64,000 bases of DNA, taken from positions 1,984,001-2,048,000 of the forward strand of contig NZ_CP044016.1 of NCBI RefSeq assembly GCF_004337365.2. Reading direction: 5' to 3'. The translations under genes and the position numbers were made by a program. The notes below the pieces were generated by a model. The model saw nothing but the letters and a program-made list of their open reading frames with translations. It had not been told where the DNA came from and did not search any database. This stretch comes from Rhizosphaericola mali. Its GTDB lineage: Bacteria > Bacteroidota > Bacteroidia > Chitinophagales > Chitinophagaceae. Below, one piece after another: positions 1 to 9,593 of this stretch (its first letter is position 1; every line of letters begins with the position of its first letter).

Positions 1-3000
1 TCTTTGTACTGGTTTGTCCTGCCCCATTTGTAATTGTTGTGCTAAATTGTCCCGCCGAAAGCTTAGAGTATGCATATTGGCTAGTCACTGTTCCATTGGT
101 GGATTGGGTTAATCGTGCCAGATTATCATATTGATTTGTTGTAGTAATAGTTTGTTCACTACTATAATGGGGGCTTGTCTGACTGGTGACCAATCCTTTT
201 TCATCATATACCGCGGTAGAGGTAAGTAAGGCATCATTAAAACCAGATATATCAGTTCGCACGACTCTGCCCAAAAGGTCATAATATACTTTTTTGTTGC
301 TACCCCCTCCTGGTCGTGTGACATTTAAAGAATACCTGCCAATGGAACTTTCCCAGGACCAAGTTTCATCAATGGAATATCCTTCAGGTAATGTTGTGCT
401 TTTTTTACGTTCAAAAGCATCATAGGTGTAAGATGTTAATAGCCCATCTGGAGCTTTAATACTTGCAATGTCCCCAAAAGTATTATCATAAGTTAAAACC
501 GTCTTCTTGGAAATACCTGAACCAACCATTTCCTTCTGTAAAAGATACCTACCCGTATTGTCATACGTAAAATTCGATACACGGCTATCTATGCCTGCTG
601 ATGAAATCGAACTTTGAGTGATATTTCCAAAACCATCATAGACATTGGAGGTTGTAACGGCCTTGCTTTTTCCTGCAAAATCAGTTTTGGATAATACGTT
701 ACCTTTTGTATCATAAGTAAAAGAGGTCGAATTATTTATTGTAGCCTGTCCAGATCTTGTTTTATTGATCGTCACATTTTCTGGAAGACTAGGGTAAGGT
801 GTACCATGTATTCCATAAGAAATCGTTGTTACGGAGGTCTCTATTGGAGAAACTATTCCTGCTGCGATGGATCCTATTTTCACTGTAGAAGCAAGTATAT
901 TACCATAATCATCATATGTATTGGACGTTTCTGAAGCAGCTCCCGTAGCTCCATTATAGGATACTGTTTTTAAATTTCGATAAACATATCTTTTATCAAA
1001 AACATTATTTGGATTCAGTCTTAAGAGAGTATCTGTAACCTTACTATCAGTAATTGTATCATTATCCAATACGGTGTACGTGTGGGTTGGGTGAAGCACA
1101 TTAACAGAGTAGCTATAGCTTTGTTCTGTTCCAGCCAATAGGCCAGTGGACGATTCAGCTTGTGTGTAACTTTTATAACCCAAAAAACCACGGGTTTTCT
1201 TAAAGGAAGCATCAGTATAGTGATATGAAATTCCATTTAATCCGCTTGAACCTACTCCATTGGATTTAGTTTTTTGGTTAACCACATACATGGGTACATT
1301 GTAGACATTATAGGGATTCCCATTTCTAAGGTTAGTAACTTCCGTGTTAGTATTATCGTCGTATTGATAGAACCAACTCCTTGAATAAATATTGTTATTT
1401 ATATTTATTAATGAATAGGAGAAATTTTCCTGTCCTCCTAAACCATTTGTCGCCTTAGTTAAAAATAATTCTTCCTTAAATGGTTTTGGATAAATAAATG
1501 TTCCTTGGTTACTACTGTTTACACTTAGTATATCTGGCTTGCCATCACCATTATAATCCCCAACAACTGTATTCGCAGTTGTGCTACCATTTAAATTCCC
1601 AATGGATGTATTGTAAGACTCTGTAATGAAAGAACTCCCATTACTATAATAAATATTGTGCTTGGAGGTTGTTGAGGATAAATCCAAAGATTGCCATACA
1701 TCCGTTTTCCCATCCCCATTAAAATCCCCAAGGACGATATGATGGGCACTACCTCCATTGTCCTGTGGTAAATAGGGTCTATTTGCCCAAACAAAAAAGG
1801 TCGAGACATAAGGATTGGTTGGATTTCCCGTGCTATTGGCTACATACCAGGATCCAGCAGAATTATCTTTTGTATCCCTATAAAATATATCCATTTTTCC
1901 ATCTCCATTAAAATCTCCTGTAAAAAGAGGCTCATCTCCATAGAAATTGAGTGTTTGTCCAAGATTTTCACATGCATATTGATAACCGGTAGCAGCAGAA
2001 ACAGGGTGTATTGAAAATATGTTTGTTTTATTTTCAATTGAAACCAACAATTCTTGTTTCCCATCCCCATCAAAATCGGATGCAAGCAACTGTCTAGCAG
2101 CGGCAATGCTTTGCGTAGTTCCATCTCCACCAACAAAATTTAAAATTTCTTGGTTTACGATTCCTTTTTGTGGACTGTTAAAGAAGGCCTTAAAGTCCGT
2201 AGTTGGAGTCTGTCCTAATATCAAAATATAATCAAGAGCTCCATCTCCGTCAAAATCTCCAGAAACAAAGTTATTGCCATAAGAGGACGTAGAATTACTA
2301 TAGTAGGTATATCTAAAATCCTGAGTGTATTGTGGCAAATGGGGAACCGGGTAAGACTTTGTGATGTAAGAGGCTCCAGTATATATACTATAATACCTTG
2401 AATAATTAATATCCACACCTAGGCAAATCAGCTGACCATTTGCAGAAAAGTTATTTCTTACCATCAGGGCATCTTCTTTTCCGTCTCCATCATAATCCAT
2501 GGTTAAATAGCCATTATTTGATCCTGCTGGAATAGAGTTCCCGAATGACCGAGTACGTCTACCATTTACATTTATTACATTGTTGCCTGTGCTGTTGGGA
2601 ATTGTATAATTATAAAAAAATTCAACAGAAGGGCTACCTGCATAAGAACTAAATTCGCTTAATACATCATAAGACAAATCATGTCTCATCCCATTTTGGT
2701 CATAACTATAGTTGACAGATAACAAATCCTGTTTACTGTCACCATTAAAATCACCAGCATAGATATTGCCTCCATGCATGTTTTCATATCGAATGCCAGG
2801 AACGGAAACGTCCTGAGCCTCTAGATTGGAACCATAATTAAATATAAGAGGGTTCAATGAATTACCATCTGAACCTTTTTCTGAGACAGATTTCAAAAGG
2901 TACAGCTGTCTCAATTGGGTATAGGCAAAATCATAAGATCGAATGGTTGTCCCATCTTTAATGATATTTATGTTCGAAAGGGTAAATGCATCTTTTAAAT

Positions 3001-3778
3001 CGTATCCACCAACATATTTTGAGCTCGTTTCCCAATATTGTTTGACATTATAGAGGAATTGCACATTTATATTCGTTGATACCCCCATTGCGTCATTACC
3101 ACTATAAAGAATATTGGCCAATTGATATGTTCTATCTGTTTGATTTAAACCATAGGTGAATGTTTCGTAATTTCCATTTAAATCAGTTACTTTATTTAAG
3201 AACCAAACCATTGTACTATAAATATTATTTGTAGCCATGGTTGTATTTGCTCCATGGCCATATTCAAGCACAGTACCGGTCTTGGTGGTAACTTTAAACC
3301 ATTCTGGTCCTGTTGTTTCTGTGCCACCAAAGCTTTCTATTTTTGAATATTGCTCGTTTTCAGTTCCATAGGTGGTACCATTGGCCCCATTATTTCCAGA
3401 AGTACTGAACAATCTTTGACCATCCAATAAGAACGCATCATTTGTATTTGTATAGTTAACTCCTGTTGCTTTTCCATTATAATAATAGTTATTGCCAGCA
3501 CGGGTTATCATGGACATGCATGATAAATTCCATCCAAATCCAGCAATTCCATCTCCAGCCTGATTGTTATAAGCTAAATTAATGTCTGGCTGCATATTAT
3601 TTATCCCTGGAAGAATTTTAATAGGTATATTATAAGTGGATCCTCCCGTAGGTGAGACATCCCCAGATCCCTCCGGACTACCAACAGGTTTACTCAAATC
3701 AATAGTCTGAGCAGATACATTGGCTATTTGGAATAATAGAGAAACCAAAAACAACCAAATTAATGGGCGAATTTTCAT
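1..3778 (-). CDS. Large secreted SpvB/FG-GAP/RHS-repeat protein (C-terminus outside window)
   Basis: The frame is open from an ATG at 3778 to the left edge (over 1,250 codons), so the C-terminus is missing. It starts with a signal peptide (hydrophobic run ending VSAQ). A region like the N-terminal domain of SpvB/TcaC toxin proteins follows, including NQAGDGIAGFGWNLS. The middle holds repeated calcium-binding-like FG-GAP/VCBS motifs such as DFNGDGK and DYNGDGK, near 1555, 1720, 1900, 2070, 2250, 2490 and 2745. The part nearest the left edge is rich in Y-D/RHS-type repeats. In this family the RHS barrel usually encloses a variable C-terminal toxin or adhesin, and that part is not visible here. 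It is the last gene of a minus-strand group with the next two genes. Whether it is a toxin or a cell-surface protein cannot be decided. Confidence 0.85.
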   Translation of the reverse strand, partial: MKIRPLIWLFLVSLLFQIANVSAQTIDLSKPVGSPEGSGDVSPTGGSTYNIPIKILPGINNMQPDINLAYNNQAGDGIAGFGWNLSCMSMITRAGNNYYYNGKATGVNYTNTNDAFLLDGQRLFSTSGNNGANGTTYGTENEQYSKIESFGGTETTGPEWFKVTTKTGTVLEYGHGANTTMATNNIYSTMVWFLNKVTDLNGNYETFTYGLNQTDRTYQLANILYSGNDAMGVSTNINVQFLYNVKQYWETSSKYVGGYDLKDAFTLSNINIIKDGTTIRSYDFAYTQLRQLYLLKSVSEKGSDGNSLNPLIFNYGSNLEAQDVSVPGIRYENMHGGNIYAGDFNGDSKQDLLSVNYSYDQNGMRHDLSYDVLSEFSSYAGSPSVEFFYNYTIPNSTGNNVINVNGRRTRSFGNSIPAGSNNGYLTMDYDGDGKEDALMVRNNFSANGQLICLGVDINYSRYYSIYTGASYITKSYPVPHLPQYTQDFRYTYYSNSTSSYGNNFVSGDFDGDGALDYILILGQTPTTDFKAFFNSPQKGIVNQEILNFVGGDGTTQSIAAARQLLASDFDGDGKQELLVSIENKTNIFSIHPVSAATGYQYACENLGQTLNFYGDEPLFTGDFNGDGKMDIFYRDTKDNSAGSWYVANSTGNPTNPYVSTFFVWANRPYLPQDNGGSAHHIVLGDFNGDGKTDVWQSLDLSSTTSKHNIYYSNGSSFITESYNTSIGNLNGSTTANTVVGDYNGDGKPDILSVNSSNQGTFIYPKPFKEELFLTKATNGLGGQENFSYSLININNNIYSRSWFYQYDDNTNTEVTNLRNGNPYNVYNVPMYVVNQKTKSNGVGSSGLNGISYHYTDASFKKTRGFLGYKSYTQAESSTGLLAGTEQSYSYSVNVLHPTHTYTVLDNDTITDSKVTDTLLRLNPNNVFDKRYVYRNLKTVSYNGATGAASETSNTYDDYGNILASTVKIGSIAAGIVSPIETSVTTISYGIHGTPYPSLPENVTINKTRSGQATINNSTSFTYDTKGNVLSKTDFAGKSKAVTTSNVYDGFGNITQSSISSAGIDSRVSNFTYDNTGRYLLQKEMVGSGISKKTVLTYDNTFGDIASIKAPDGLLTSYTYDAFERKKSTTLPEGYSIDETWSWESSIGRYSLNVTRPGGGSNKKVYYDLLGRVVRTDISGFNDALLTSTAVYDEKGLVTSQTSPHYSSEQTITTTNQYDNLARLTQSTNGTVTSQYAYSKLSAGQFSTTITNGAGQTSTK

Positions 3779-3809
3779 TGCAATTATTATTTGTTCTATT
3801 AACAGTATA

Positions 3810-4241
3810 TTATTTCTTGATCACTTTTTGAGTAAACAAAGTCTGATTGTCTTTTATTTGTAATATGTACATTCCAGATGGATAAGACGAAAGATCCAAA
3901 GATATTTGGGCTCCACTTTTAATTGTACTCTGTAAAGTACGCCCTGACATATCTGTGAGTATAATTGATGCATTATTTAAAGCATTTGTAAACTCTACAG
4001 TTATTCTACCTGATGTAGGATTTGGATAAAGTCTGGTTACTTTTTGAATATTGGAAAAATTTATGGTATTTTTCATTTGAGTATTACCTAAACTTCCATT
4101 ATTACAAATATATTTTCTTTCAGTTCTATTTCCGGCAGCATCATAACTGTAAACTACCCCGCAGGTATTCGCAGGTAGAGATTGCGTGTAGCACTGTTTT
4201 GTTAGCAGTACAAAACAGCTTAAGAGTATAGTTTTAAGCAT
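3810..4241 (-). CDS. Small secreted protein with YD motif and type IX secretion C-terminal domain
   Basis: This 143-residue protein has an N-terminal signal sequence of about 20 residues. A short RHS/YD-like stretch (YSYDAAGNRTERKY, residues about 31-44) follows. The last ~75 residues form a T9SS type A sorting domain, recognisable by LYPNPTSG, the GRTLQ turn, SYPSGMYILQI and the final KVIKK. Such tails direct proteins through the Por/type IX pathway to the cell surface. It lies 32 bp upstream of the giant SpvB/RHS-type gene and is probably co-transcribed with it. With only one YD unit it may be an accessory of that protein or a remnant of a larger RHS protein; its function is not known. Confidence 0.8.
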   Translation of the reverse strand: MLKTILLSCFVLLTKQCYTQSLPANTCGVVYSYDAAGNRTERKYICNNGSLGNTQMKNTINFSNIQKVTRLYPNPTSGRITVEFTNALNNASIILTDMSGRTLQSTIKSGAQISLDLSSYPSGMYILQIKDNQTLFTQKVIKK

Positions 4242-4272
4242 AAATTTTGGTATTTATATTTTGCTTTATAGA

Positions 4273-5403
4273 TTAAAAAGTCAGCATTCCTGTGCGCATA
4301 TCAATTTTTGTAGCAATAGGGTCTACGATAGCAGATTTTGATTCAGCTCTGTCTTTTTTCGTATTAAGAATTAAAGTTCTTTTTCTCTCATAAGGATTAT
4401 TGTCCCCATTCCAGTAGGCCCCAACTGCCCTGCGCCACAATATGGCTTGGTTTTTCCTTATAGGGAAATCGACATATTTCGAAAGAATAAAATAATTCCC
4501 CTTTTTTTCAATAGGAATTAGCTTACTGCCTTCCATTTTATATAATTCGTTTGCGCCAAAACACACGCCCCACGCATTAGTAACTGTTACTATTGAACTA
4601 TCCGTCCCAAGATAATTAAGTTTAATATCTCCATTTTCTTTCAGCGTGTCAGGCTCCAACCAAAAATAAATTGCATTGGATATAGGCTTATTATTCAAAA
4701 AATCCTTAAAGGTTTTAAAAATGCCTTTATTAACCAATGAATCTTTAATAATATTAGTATTTATATTACCTCTATTGGCCAATAAAGAATCTATTGAAAC
4801 GGAAGCCTCATTATTGGACTGTAATGACAAATTGGAAATTCTATTTGATGGAGATTGACGTGTGTTTTGAATTAATGCAAGCGAGGTATTGCGAATAAAG
4901 TGTGCCATAGAATCTAAACCTATGGAATAATTATTACTATCGACCATTGGCAAGTTCATTAAGGTGTCAATGGTTATCAATTTCAAGAATTTACCCGTTT
5001 TTTTCTCCATAGAGGCAAACGGTTTATATACGTCAGCGTTTAAGTGAGAAAATAAATAAAGTCCAGAACTGTCAGTCGTAAATGTTAATTCATGACATAG
5101 CCAAACTATATTAGATAATTGCTCCTTGTTGGTAAGGTTTGGATTAAGTAAGTTGGTAAAATAACGACCTAAACTATCTTGAAGCAGCAATTCTTGATTA
5201 TAATTACCTTGCTTGTTATTGATATATCCCAGTGATAGTGAGTTAACCTGGTCTGTTTTAATTGTAATGTATAAAGAGTCAATATTTTTCAATTTATTTG
5301 CATGTAGTTTTATCTCATATGCCTGCTCTATTTGACTAAAAAGTATTTGTGGTAAAGAAACAAATACAATCAAAAAGGGGAAAAAAGGGTTCAGTTTTTT
5401 CAC
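4273..5403 (-). CDS. Secreted protein of unknown function
   Basis: This 376-residue protein starts with a signal peptide (MKKLNPFFPFLIVF, then a LFSQ cleavage region). I recognise no family. The central half is rich in N, S and T. The C-terminal third holds several W and Y residues (IYFWLEPD, AILWRRAVGAYWNGD) and ends in a charged KKDRAES segment. It has no T9SS tail. It is the first gene of the minus-strand group with the YD/T9SS protein and the giant RHS-type gene (31-bp spacing), which suggests a shared role at the cell surface. This part of the annotation rests only on position and signal peptide. Confidence 0.65.
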   Translation of the reverse strand: MKKLNPFFPFLIVFVSLPQILFSQIEQAYEIKLHANKLKNIDSLYITIKTDQVNSLSLGYINNKQGNYNQELLLQDSLGRYFTNLLNPNLTNKEQLSNIVWLCHELTFTTDSSGLYLFSHLNADVYKPFASMEKKTGKFLKLITIDTLMNLPMVDSNNYSIGLDSMAHFIRNTSLALIQNTRQSPSNRISNLSLQSNNEASVSIDSLLANRGNINTNIIKDSLVNKGIFKTFKDFLNNKPISNAIYFWLEPDTLKENGDIKLNYLGTDSSIVTVTNAWGVCFGANELYKMEGSKLIPIEKKGNYFILSKYVDFPIRKNQAILWRRAVGAYWNGDNNPYERKRTLILNTKKDRAESKSAIVDPIATKIDMRTGMLTF

Positions 5404-5801
5404 GTTTATATTAAAGTTTAGGATGAAATCAATTTCGTTTTGAAATAAACATTTTGGTATTAGACCGTCAAAAATATAGTTTAAATTTTCTTTTGATTTT
5501 AATAAAGCAAGTTAATTTTTAAAATCTAGGGCTATCACAATAACGATGAAAGAATTTCTATTAAAAAACTAAATTGATTAAGATTTAATATTTTTTTTGT
5601 TTCAAATGTAAATATTTTTTTAGTAGAAATTTTAATATTTTATCATTATTATTTTATTATGAGAAATATGTAAAGGATTTTGTACTTATTGTATGAAATT
5701 AAATTTTGATCCGTTTATTAATCAAATTATTAAGTTCACTTTCAAATTTGAAAGAATAAATAATTGAAAATTAAGTTAGTCCGTTATGGATTTTCTTAAT
5801 A
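5404..5801. other. AT-rich intergenic region without genes
   Basis: About 400 bases of very AT-rich sequence lie between the start of the secreted-protein group (minus strand) and the end of the broken integrase gene (minus strand). The region must contain the promoter of the group. I see no convincing open frame, repeat or RNA. Confidence 0.5.
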
Positions 5802-7031
5802 TTATTTAAAAATATCTTCCATTTCCTTTATAGCATTAATTCTTTTGGATTTGACATAAGACATAAAAGTTCTTTCTGAGTTGTGACCAGTGATGGCCAT
5901 TATAGTTTGTATATTAATACCTCTTTTATACATATTTGTTGCAAAACTCCTTCTAGCAGTATGTGTAGTAACAAGACTATAAAAAGGTTCATTCATGGAA
6001 ACCTTTCGCCCACCCTTAGTTATAGAGTACGCAATATCATCAGTAAAGCCTGCCATTTTTACAATATCTTTAATCCTTCTATTAATTTGCCATTCGCTGA
6101 TTGAATTTGGCAAAATCCCTCCATATTTGACAATAGTTTTCTTCACGATGGGATGTAATGGAATATCGATATATTCAGAAGTCTTTTCACCTCTTATCGA
6201 AATTAGGTTTCCATGGATATGGCTTTTGGAGATTTCCAACAAATTACCAACTCTCAAACCTAACCAGCAGGATGCTACAAATAAATCCCGGATGACTTCA
6301 TCTTGTGGAGTATTTTCTAAGTGCAGTTTATTTAAGGTTTTTATCTGGTCTTCTGACAGATAAACTGAGAAACTCTCTTCTGATGTCTTTTTGAAGCGTT
6401 TGCTTTTAAATTTGAAGTTAGAGTGCAGTTCCCTTTCTTCCGCCTCTGCCATAAAGAATTTGATATGCTTTACTTCTTTACCTATTGTATTTACTGAATA
6501 CTCTTTTTCCATTTGACAATAAGAAACATAGGCATTATAAAAATCCATGTCAATACTTTCAAAATGTACAGGTCTTTTATAACACTCTTTTTGAAAGGAC
6601 TTCAAATTCTTGAATGTTGTTCGGTATTGCGCTAATGTACCAGATGTGCGGTTGAGTGTCGGAATTAATTTTTCCATGAATTGTATAAGACTTCCACCTT
6701 CTGACAAATCTATTCGGACTTTTTCCACCTTATTTATCTCAACTTGCTTTATTTGCTGCTTGAATTTTACAAGTATATCTTGTTCCTGATTCTGTATCAG
6801 ATCTGTTAGTTTGGAAACTGCACTTGCACCAAAGAATTGTAGATAATTATTAAATTCCATCGTTTCGGCAGAGGTTCACCTTGCTCGTTGTGCATTTTCA
6901 TTCCAATTTGTTGGTTTTATGACCTTGCCTGTGCTTATGGTAATTCTTTTACCATGACAATACAAATAGAGCATTACCGTTGAACGTCCTTGTTTGTTGA
7001 GTTTATTACTGAGATAAAAACGAGGTTCCAT
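5802..7031 (-). pseudogene. Tyrosine site-specific integrase, interrupted by an in-frame TGA
   Basis: Read from ATG 7031, the frame encodes the arm-DNA-binding domain typical of Bacteroidota integrases (RFYLSNKLNKQGR, GKRITISTGK, NWNENAQRA). It hits TGA at 6876-6878 (codon 52) and then continues in the same frame through a SAM-like core-binding domain to the catalytic domain. That domain contains GLRVGNLLEI (Arg I), HTARRSF (His/Arg), ITGHNSERT (His) and a Tyr in SYVKS. Without the stop the protein would be 409 residues, normal for the family. An ATG at 6860, only 15 bp after the TGA, starts a 352-residue frame lacking the arm domain, so reinitiation could still give a truncated recombinase. 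The gene lies next to the attachment core at 7190 and reads away from it, so it belongs to an element extending leftward. Confidence 0.85.
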
Positions 7032-7046
7032 GGCGATATTTTTTTT

Positions 7047-7085
7047 ACTTACAATTACTTACAGTATTTTGGATATTTACTTACA
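7047..7085. repeat. Integrase arm-type repeats (ACTTACA x3 with GGATATT)
   Basis: ACTTACA occurs at 7047, 7057 and 7079, with GGATATT at 7071. The same words (ACTTACA twice and GGATATT) lie at 45834-45865, on the outer side of the second core copy. They look like arm sites for the integrase family encoded at 5802-7031. This is inference from position and repetition. Confidence 0.55.
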
Positions 7086-7189
7086 ATAAAGATAATCTAT
7101 TTTCACAAAATATATTATAACTATTTGGTAAATAATTAATTATATTAATTTCTATTAAAGTATATTCAACTCTATTTATGCAAAATAAG

Positions 7190-7204
7190 TCCCAGCGGGA
7201 TCAC
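7190..7204. repeat. Left attachment core (15-bp direct repeat) of the 38.6-kb island
   Basis: TCCCAGCGGGATCAC is repeated exactly at 45765-45779. Its composition (CCCAG followed by CGGGATC) resembles the 3' end of a tRNA gene, i.e. the T-stem strand and acceptor strand, the usual target of tyrosine integrases. No complete tRNA is present at either copy. Confidence 0.6.
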
Positions 7205-7249
7205 AGAAAGCAGTAAAACGAAGTTAAACTGGTTTCAATAAAATTAAAA

Positions 7250-7285
7250 AAGCCGTGTAAATCAATAGATTACACGGCTTTTTCG
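7250..7285 (+). terminator. Hairpin terminator next to the left core
   Basis: The arms AGCCGTGTAA (7251-7260) and TTACACGGCT (7270-7279) enclose a short loop and are followed by TTTTTC. The loop region contains AATCAATAGATT, which also occurs in the hairpin beyond the right core (45803-45814). Confidence 0.6.
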
Positions 7286-7329
7286 TTAAGTGTCATTAAC
7301 TTGAATATTTGAATAATTAAGATCTCAGA

Positions 7330-7374
7330 GGTTAGCAAATAGGTTAGCAAGATTTTGACTAACTTGTGCTAACC
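7330..7374. repeat. GGTTAGCA repeats, probable integrase arm sites (left end)
   Basis: GGTTAGCA occurs at 7330 and 7342, with an inverted copy TGCTAACC at 7367. Two direct copies recur at 45686 and 45698, just inside the other end of the island. They are likely binding sites of the integrase at 7467-8711. Confidence 0.55.
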
Positions 7375-7466
7375 TTTGAAAAACCGAAGTGCTTATCCAC
7401 ATTACGTTTAACAGGGTTAAGACAGGTATGAAAAAGTAAACTTTTCCTGTTTTAACCACAAAAAAA

Positions 7467-8711
7467 ATGTTGGTTATGGCAAAACTTAATTCCACCTTGT
7501 CCATCTTATTTTGGCTGAACCGCCAAAGAGGCAAAAACGAAAATTTCCCCATCTACGCCCGTATCACTTTGAACGGTAAAAGAATGGAACTTTCAACGCA
7601 TGTTTATGTAAACCTGCTACAATGGGATCAAAAGAACCAGCGCGTAAAGGGAACAAGCGAACTGTCCCGTAAAAGCAATGCATCACTCATACAAATGTCG
7701 GGTACCTTGCAGGGACTTTACACAAAACTATCAATGCTGGATGGTTGCGTATCATTGGAAGATTTGAAGAATATTTACTCTGGTAAGAAATTCAATCAGA
7801 AAAGTTTGTTGGATGCTTTCACATTCCACAACAAAAGATTTTTGGAAAAGGTAGCATCTGGTCGCAATAGTGACCGTACCTACAAAAGGTATGAAATAAC
7901 AAAAGAGAAAGTTTCAACCTTCTTAAATGAACAATATCAGTTAGACGACCTACCGTTGTCTCAAATACAGTTTGGCTTTGCTTCTGATCTAGAGCATTAC
8001 TTGTGTAATGTGACCAAGATCGGAATCAATACCGCCATGAAATACATCAAAATTACAAAACAGGTTTTAAAATTGGCTGTTGACCAAGGTTGGATAACCA
8101 ACAACCCTATCGGAGGATTTAAATGCAGCTACGAAAATCCGCAGAGGGAAATCTTGACCATGGCTGAAATCGAAATGATATACAACAAACCCTTACTTCC
8201 AAGACTAGGACAGGTAAGGGATGTATATATTTTCTGCTGTTTCACAGGACTGGCATTTACCGACGTCTGTGAACTTACATCTGGTAATATCAAAATAGGT
8301 ATTGACGGAGAAAAATGGATCATGACGGACAGGCAAAAAACAGGAACGTCGGAGGAAGTGCCGCTCTTGCCGGTTGCGTTAGAAATTCTGGACAAGTATA
8401 GTTCGAATTTGTTACTACAAAGAAAGAAACAATTACTCCCTTTGTGTAGCAATCAGCGTTTCAATGGCTACTTACAGGAAATTGCAGACATCTGTGGTAT
8501 AGACAAACATCTTACATCACATACGGCTCGACATACTTTCGCCACCACCGTAACACTTGAAAACGACGTACCCATAGAAACGGTCAGTCGGATGCTTGGT
8601 CACAAAAGCATCCGAACCACACAGATCTATGCGAAAATCACCCGAAAGAAGATTAGCAACAATATGCGCACTTTAAAAGACAAACTTAAAATGGGCAGAG
8701 AAGCATACTAA
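7467..8711 (+). CDS. Tyrosine-type site-specific integrase of the island
   Basis: This protein of 411-414 residues has the three-part build of Bacteroidota integrases: an arm-binding domain (residues ~10-90, IYARITLNGKRMEL), a SAM-like core-binding domain (~115-210) and a catalytic domain (~225-400). Visible active-site elements are HTARHTFA, LGHKSIRTT and the Tyr in QIYAKI. The position where most tyrosine recombinases have Arg I reads FTGLAFTDV, with no Arg; the IntDOT-like group is known for such a change. The start may be the in-frame ATG at 7476 (MAKLNSTL). Its place directly inside the left core suggests it integrates and excises the 38.6-kb island. Confidence 0.9.
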   Translation: MLVMAKLNSTLSILFWLNRQRGKNENFPIYARITLNGKRMELSTHVYVNLLQWDQKNQRVKGTSELSRKSNASLIQMSGTLQGLYTKLSMLDGCVSLEDLKNIYSGKKFNQKSLLDAFTFHNKRFLEKVASGRNSDRTYKRYEITKEKVSTFLNEQYQLDDLPLSQIQFGFASDLEHYLCNVTKIGINTAMKYIKITKQVLKLAVDQGWITNNPIGGFKCSYENPQREILTMAEIEMIYNKPLLPRLGQVRDVYIFCCFTGLAFTDVCELTSGNIKIGIDGEKWIMTDRQKTGTSEEVPLLPVALEILDKYSSNLLLQRKKQLLPLCSNQRFNGYLQEIADICGIDKHLTSHTARHTFATTVTLENDVPIETVSRMLGHKSIRTTQIYAKITRKKISNNMRTLKDKLKMGREAY

Positions 8712-8800
8712 GTATAAATTAAACATATATGTCAATTATAAATATGTATTTATTTAGTTTTTAAAGGACTAGATAGGCTTGACTAAGTATACTATAAAAA

Positions 8801-8827
8801 CAAAATGGTACTTACAGTACCATTTTG
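8801..8827. terminator. Bidirectional terminator between integrase and HU genes
   Basis: A perfect 11-bp stem (CAAAATGGTAC / GTACCATTTTG) has a 5-base loop, with T-runs downstream on both strands. It separates two convergent genes. Confidence 0.75.
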
Positions 8828-8883
8828 TTTGATTTTTTAAATCTACAGGAAAATCAAACTAGTTTATTACTAAAATCATTGTA

Positions 8884-9183
8884 TTATTTCTTAGTTTTTT
8901 TCTTTGGCTTTACATTTAAAGCTTCACTGACAGCTTTGCCAGCTTTAAATTTAGCCACTTTACTAGCTTTTATTTTGATAGTCTCACCAGTTTGAGGGTT
9001 ACGACCATCACGTGCTGAACGTTCGGATACACTAAATGTACCAAAGCCAATTAATGTAATAGAATCACCACCGGCCAATGTTTCGGTTACTGATTGGGTA
9101 AATGCATCTAATACTTTAGTAGCATCAGTTTTAGTTGTACCTGATTTAGAAGCCAACAGATCTATTAATTCGGATTTGTTCAT
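8884..9183 (-). CDS. HU/IHF-family DNA-binding protein
   Basis: This 99-residue protein has the full HU fold sequence: MNKSELIDLLA at the start, GFGTFSVSERSAR in the middle and the DNA-minor-groove arm GRNPQTGETIKI. A lysine-rich tail (KPKKKTKK) extends the usual ~90 residues. HU proteins bend and compact DNA and act as host factors in site-specific recombination. Its place next to the integrase suggests it may help build the recombination complex of this island. It is convergent with the integrase gene and shares its bidirectional terminator. Confidence 0.93.
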   Translation of the reverse strand: MNKSELIDLLASKSGTTKTDATKVLDAFTQSVTETLAGGDSITLIGFGTFSVSERSARDGRNPQTGETIKIKASKVAKFKAGKAVSEALNVKPKKKTKK

Positions 9184-9344
9184 GAGGATATGAGTTTTAA
9201 AATTTAAATTTAGAATTTCAATTTACACAAACAGTGCCAATATCCAAACACATCAGTCACCCTTACATAATTCATCCAAGGATTAATCCTTCTAATGTAA
9301 GATATACTCTGTGAAATTTAATTTTATATGAGCAGAATTTTAAA

Positions 9345-9593
9345 TTATACATCTGCGATAGTTTCTAAGGAGCGAATAATATTTTCGACCAAGACATTAT
9401 CCAGAACAATATCTTTTTGCTCTAGAGTTGTAGTAAGTATTCGAAAATTTCGATCATCATCCCTTTCAAATATCAATTCTTGTCCATTAACAATAATGTG
9501 AAACTTATAGTCGTAACCGAAAGTAACCAAACGACTATTAAAACTTATTTCCTCTCCATTATGGATAACAGGCAGTTCAAAAAAATGTTCCAT
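9345..9593 (-). CDS. Small hypothetical protein
   Basis: This 82-residue acidic protein has no signal peptide or membrane segment. It begins MEHFFELPVIHNGEE, has alternating hydrophobic stretches that suggest beta structure, and contains a charged FERDDDRNFRI segment. I do not recognise a family. It lies between the HU gene and a divergent unknown gene in the integrase-proximal part of the island, where small accessory genes are common. Confidence 0.55.
   Translation of the reverse strand: MEHFFELPVIHNGEEISFNSRLVTFGYDYKFHIIVNGQELIFERDDDRNFRILTTTLEQKDIVLDNVLVENIIRSLETIADV

Noticed and set aside
1480-2800. DNA-level tandem repeats in the giant gene
   Set aside because: The recurring words come from FG-GAP protein repeats (D-x-N-G-D-G); the DNA between them is not repeated.
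5883-6363. Plus-strand open frames across the integrase gene
   Set aside because: They are antisense shadows of the catalytic domain without family features.
6876-6878. Selenocysteine or other recoding of the TGA in the integrase
   Set aside because: No selenocysteine machinery or stem-loop is evident, the position is not catalytic, and a nonsense mutation is the simpler reading.
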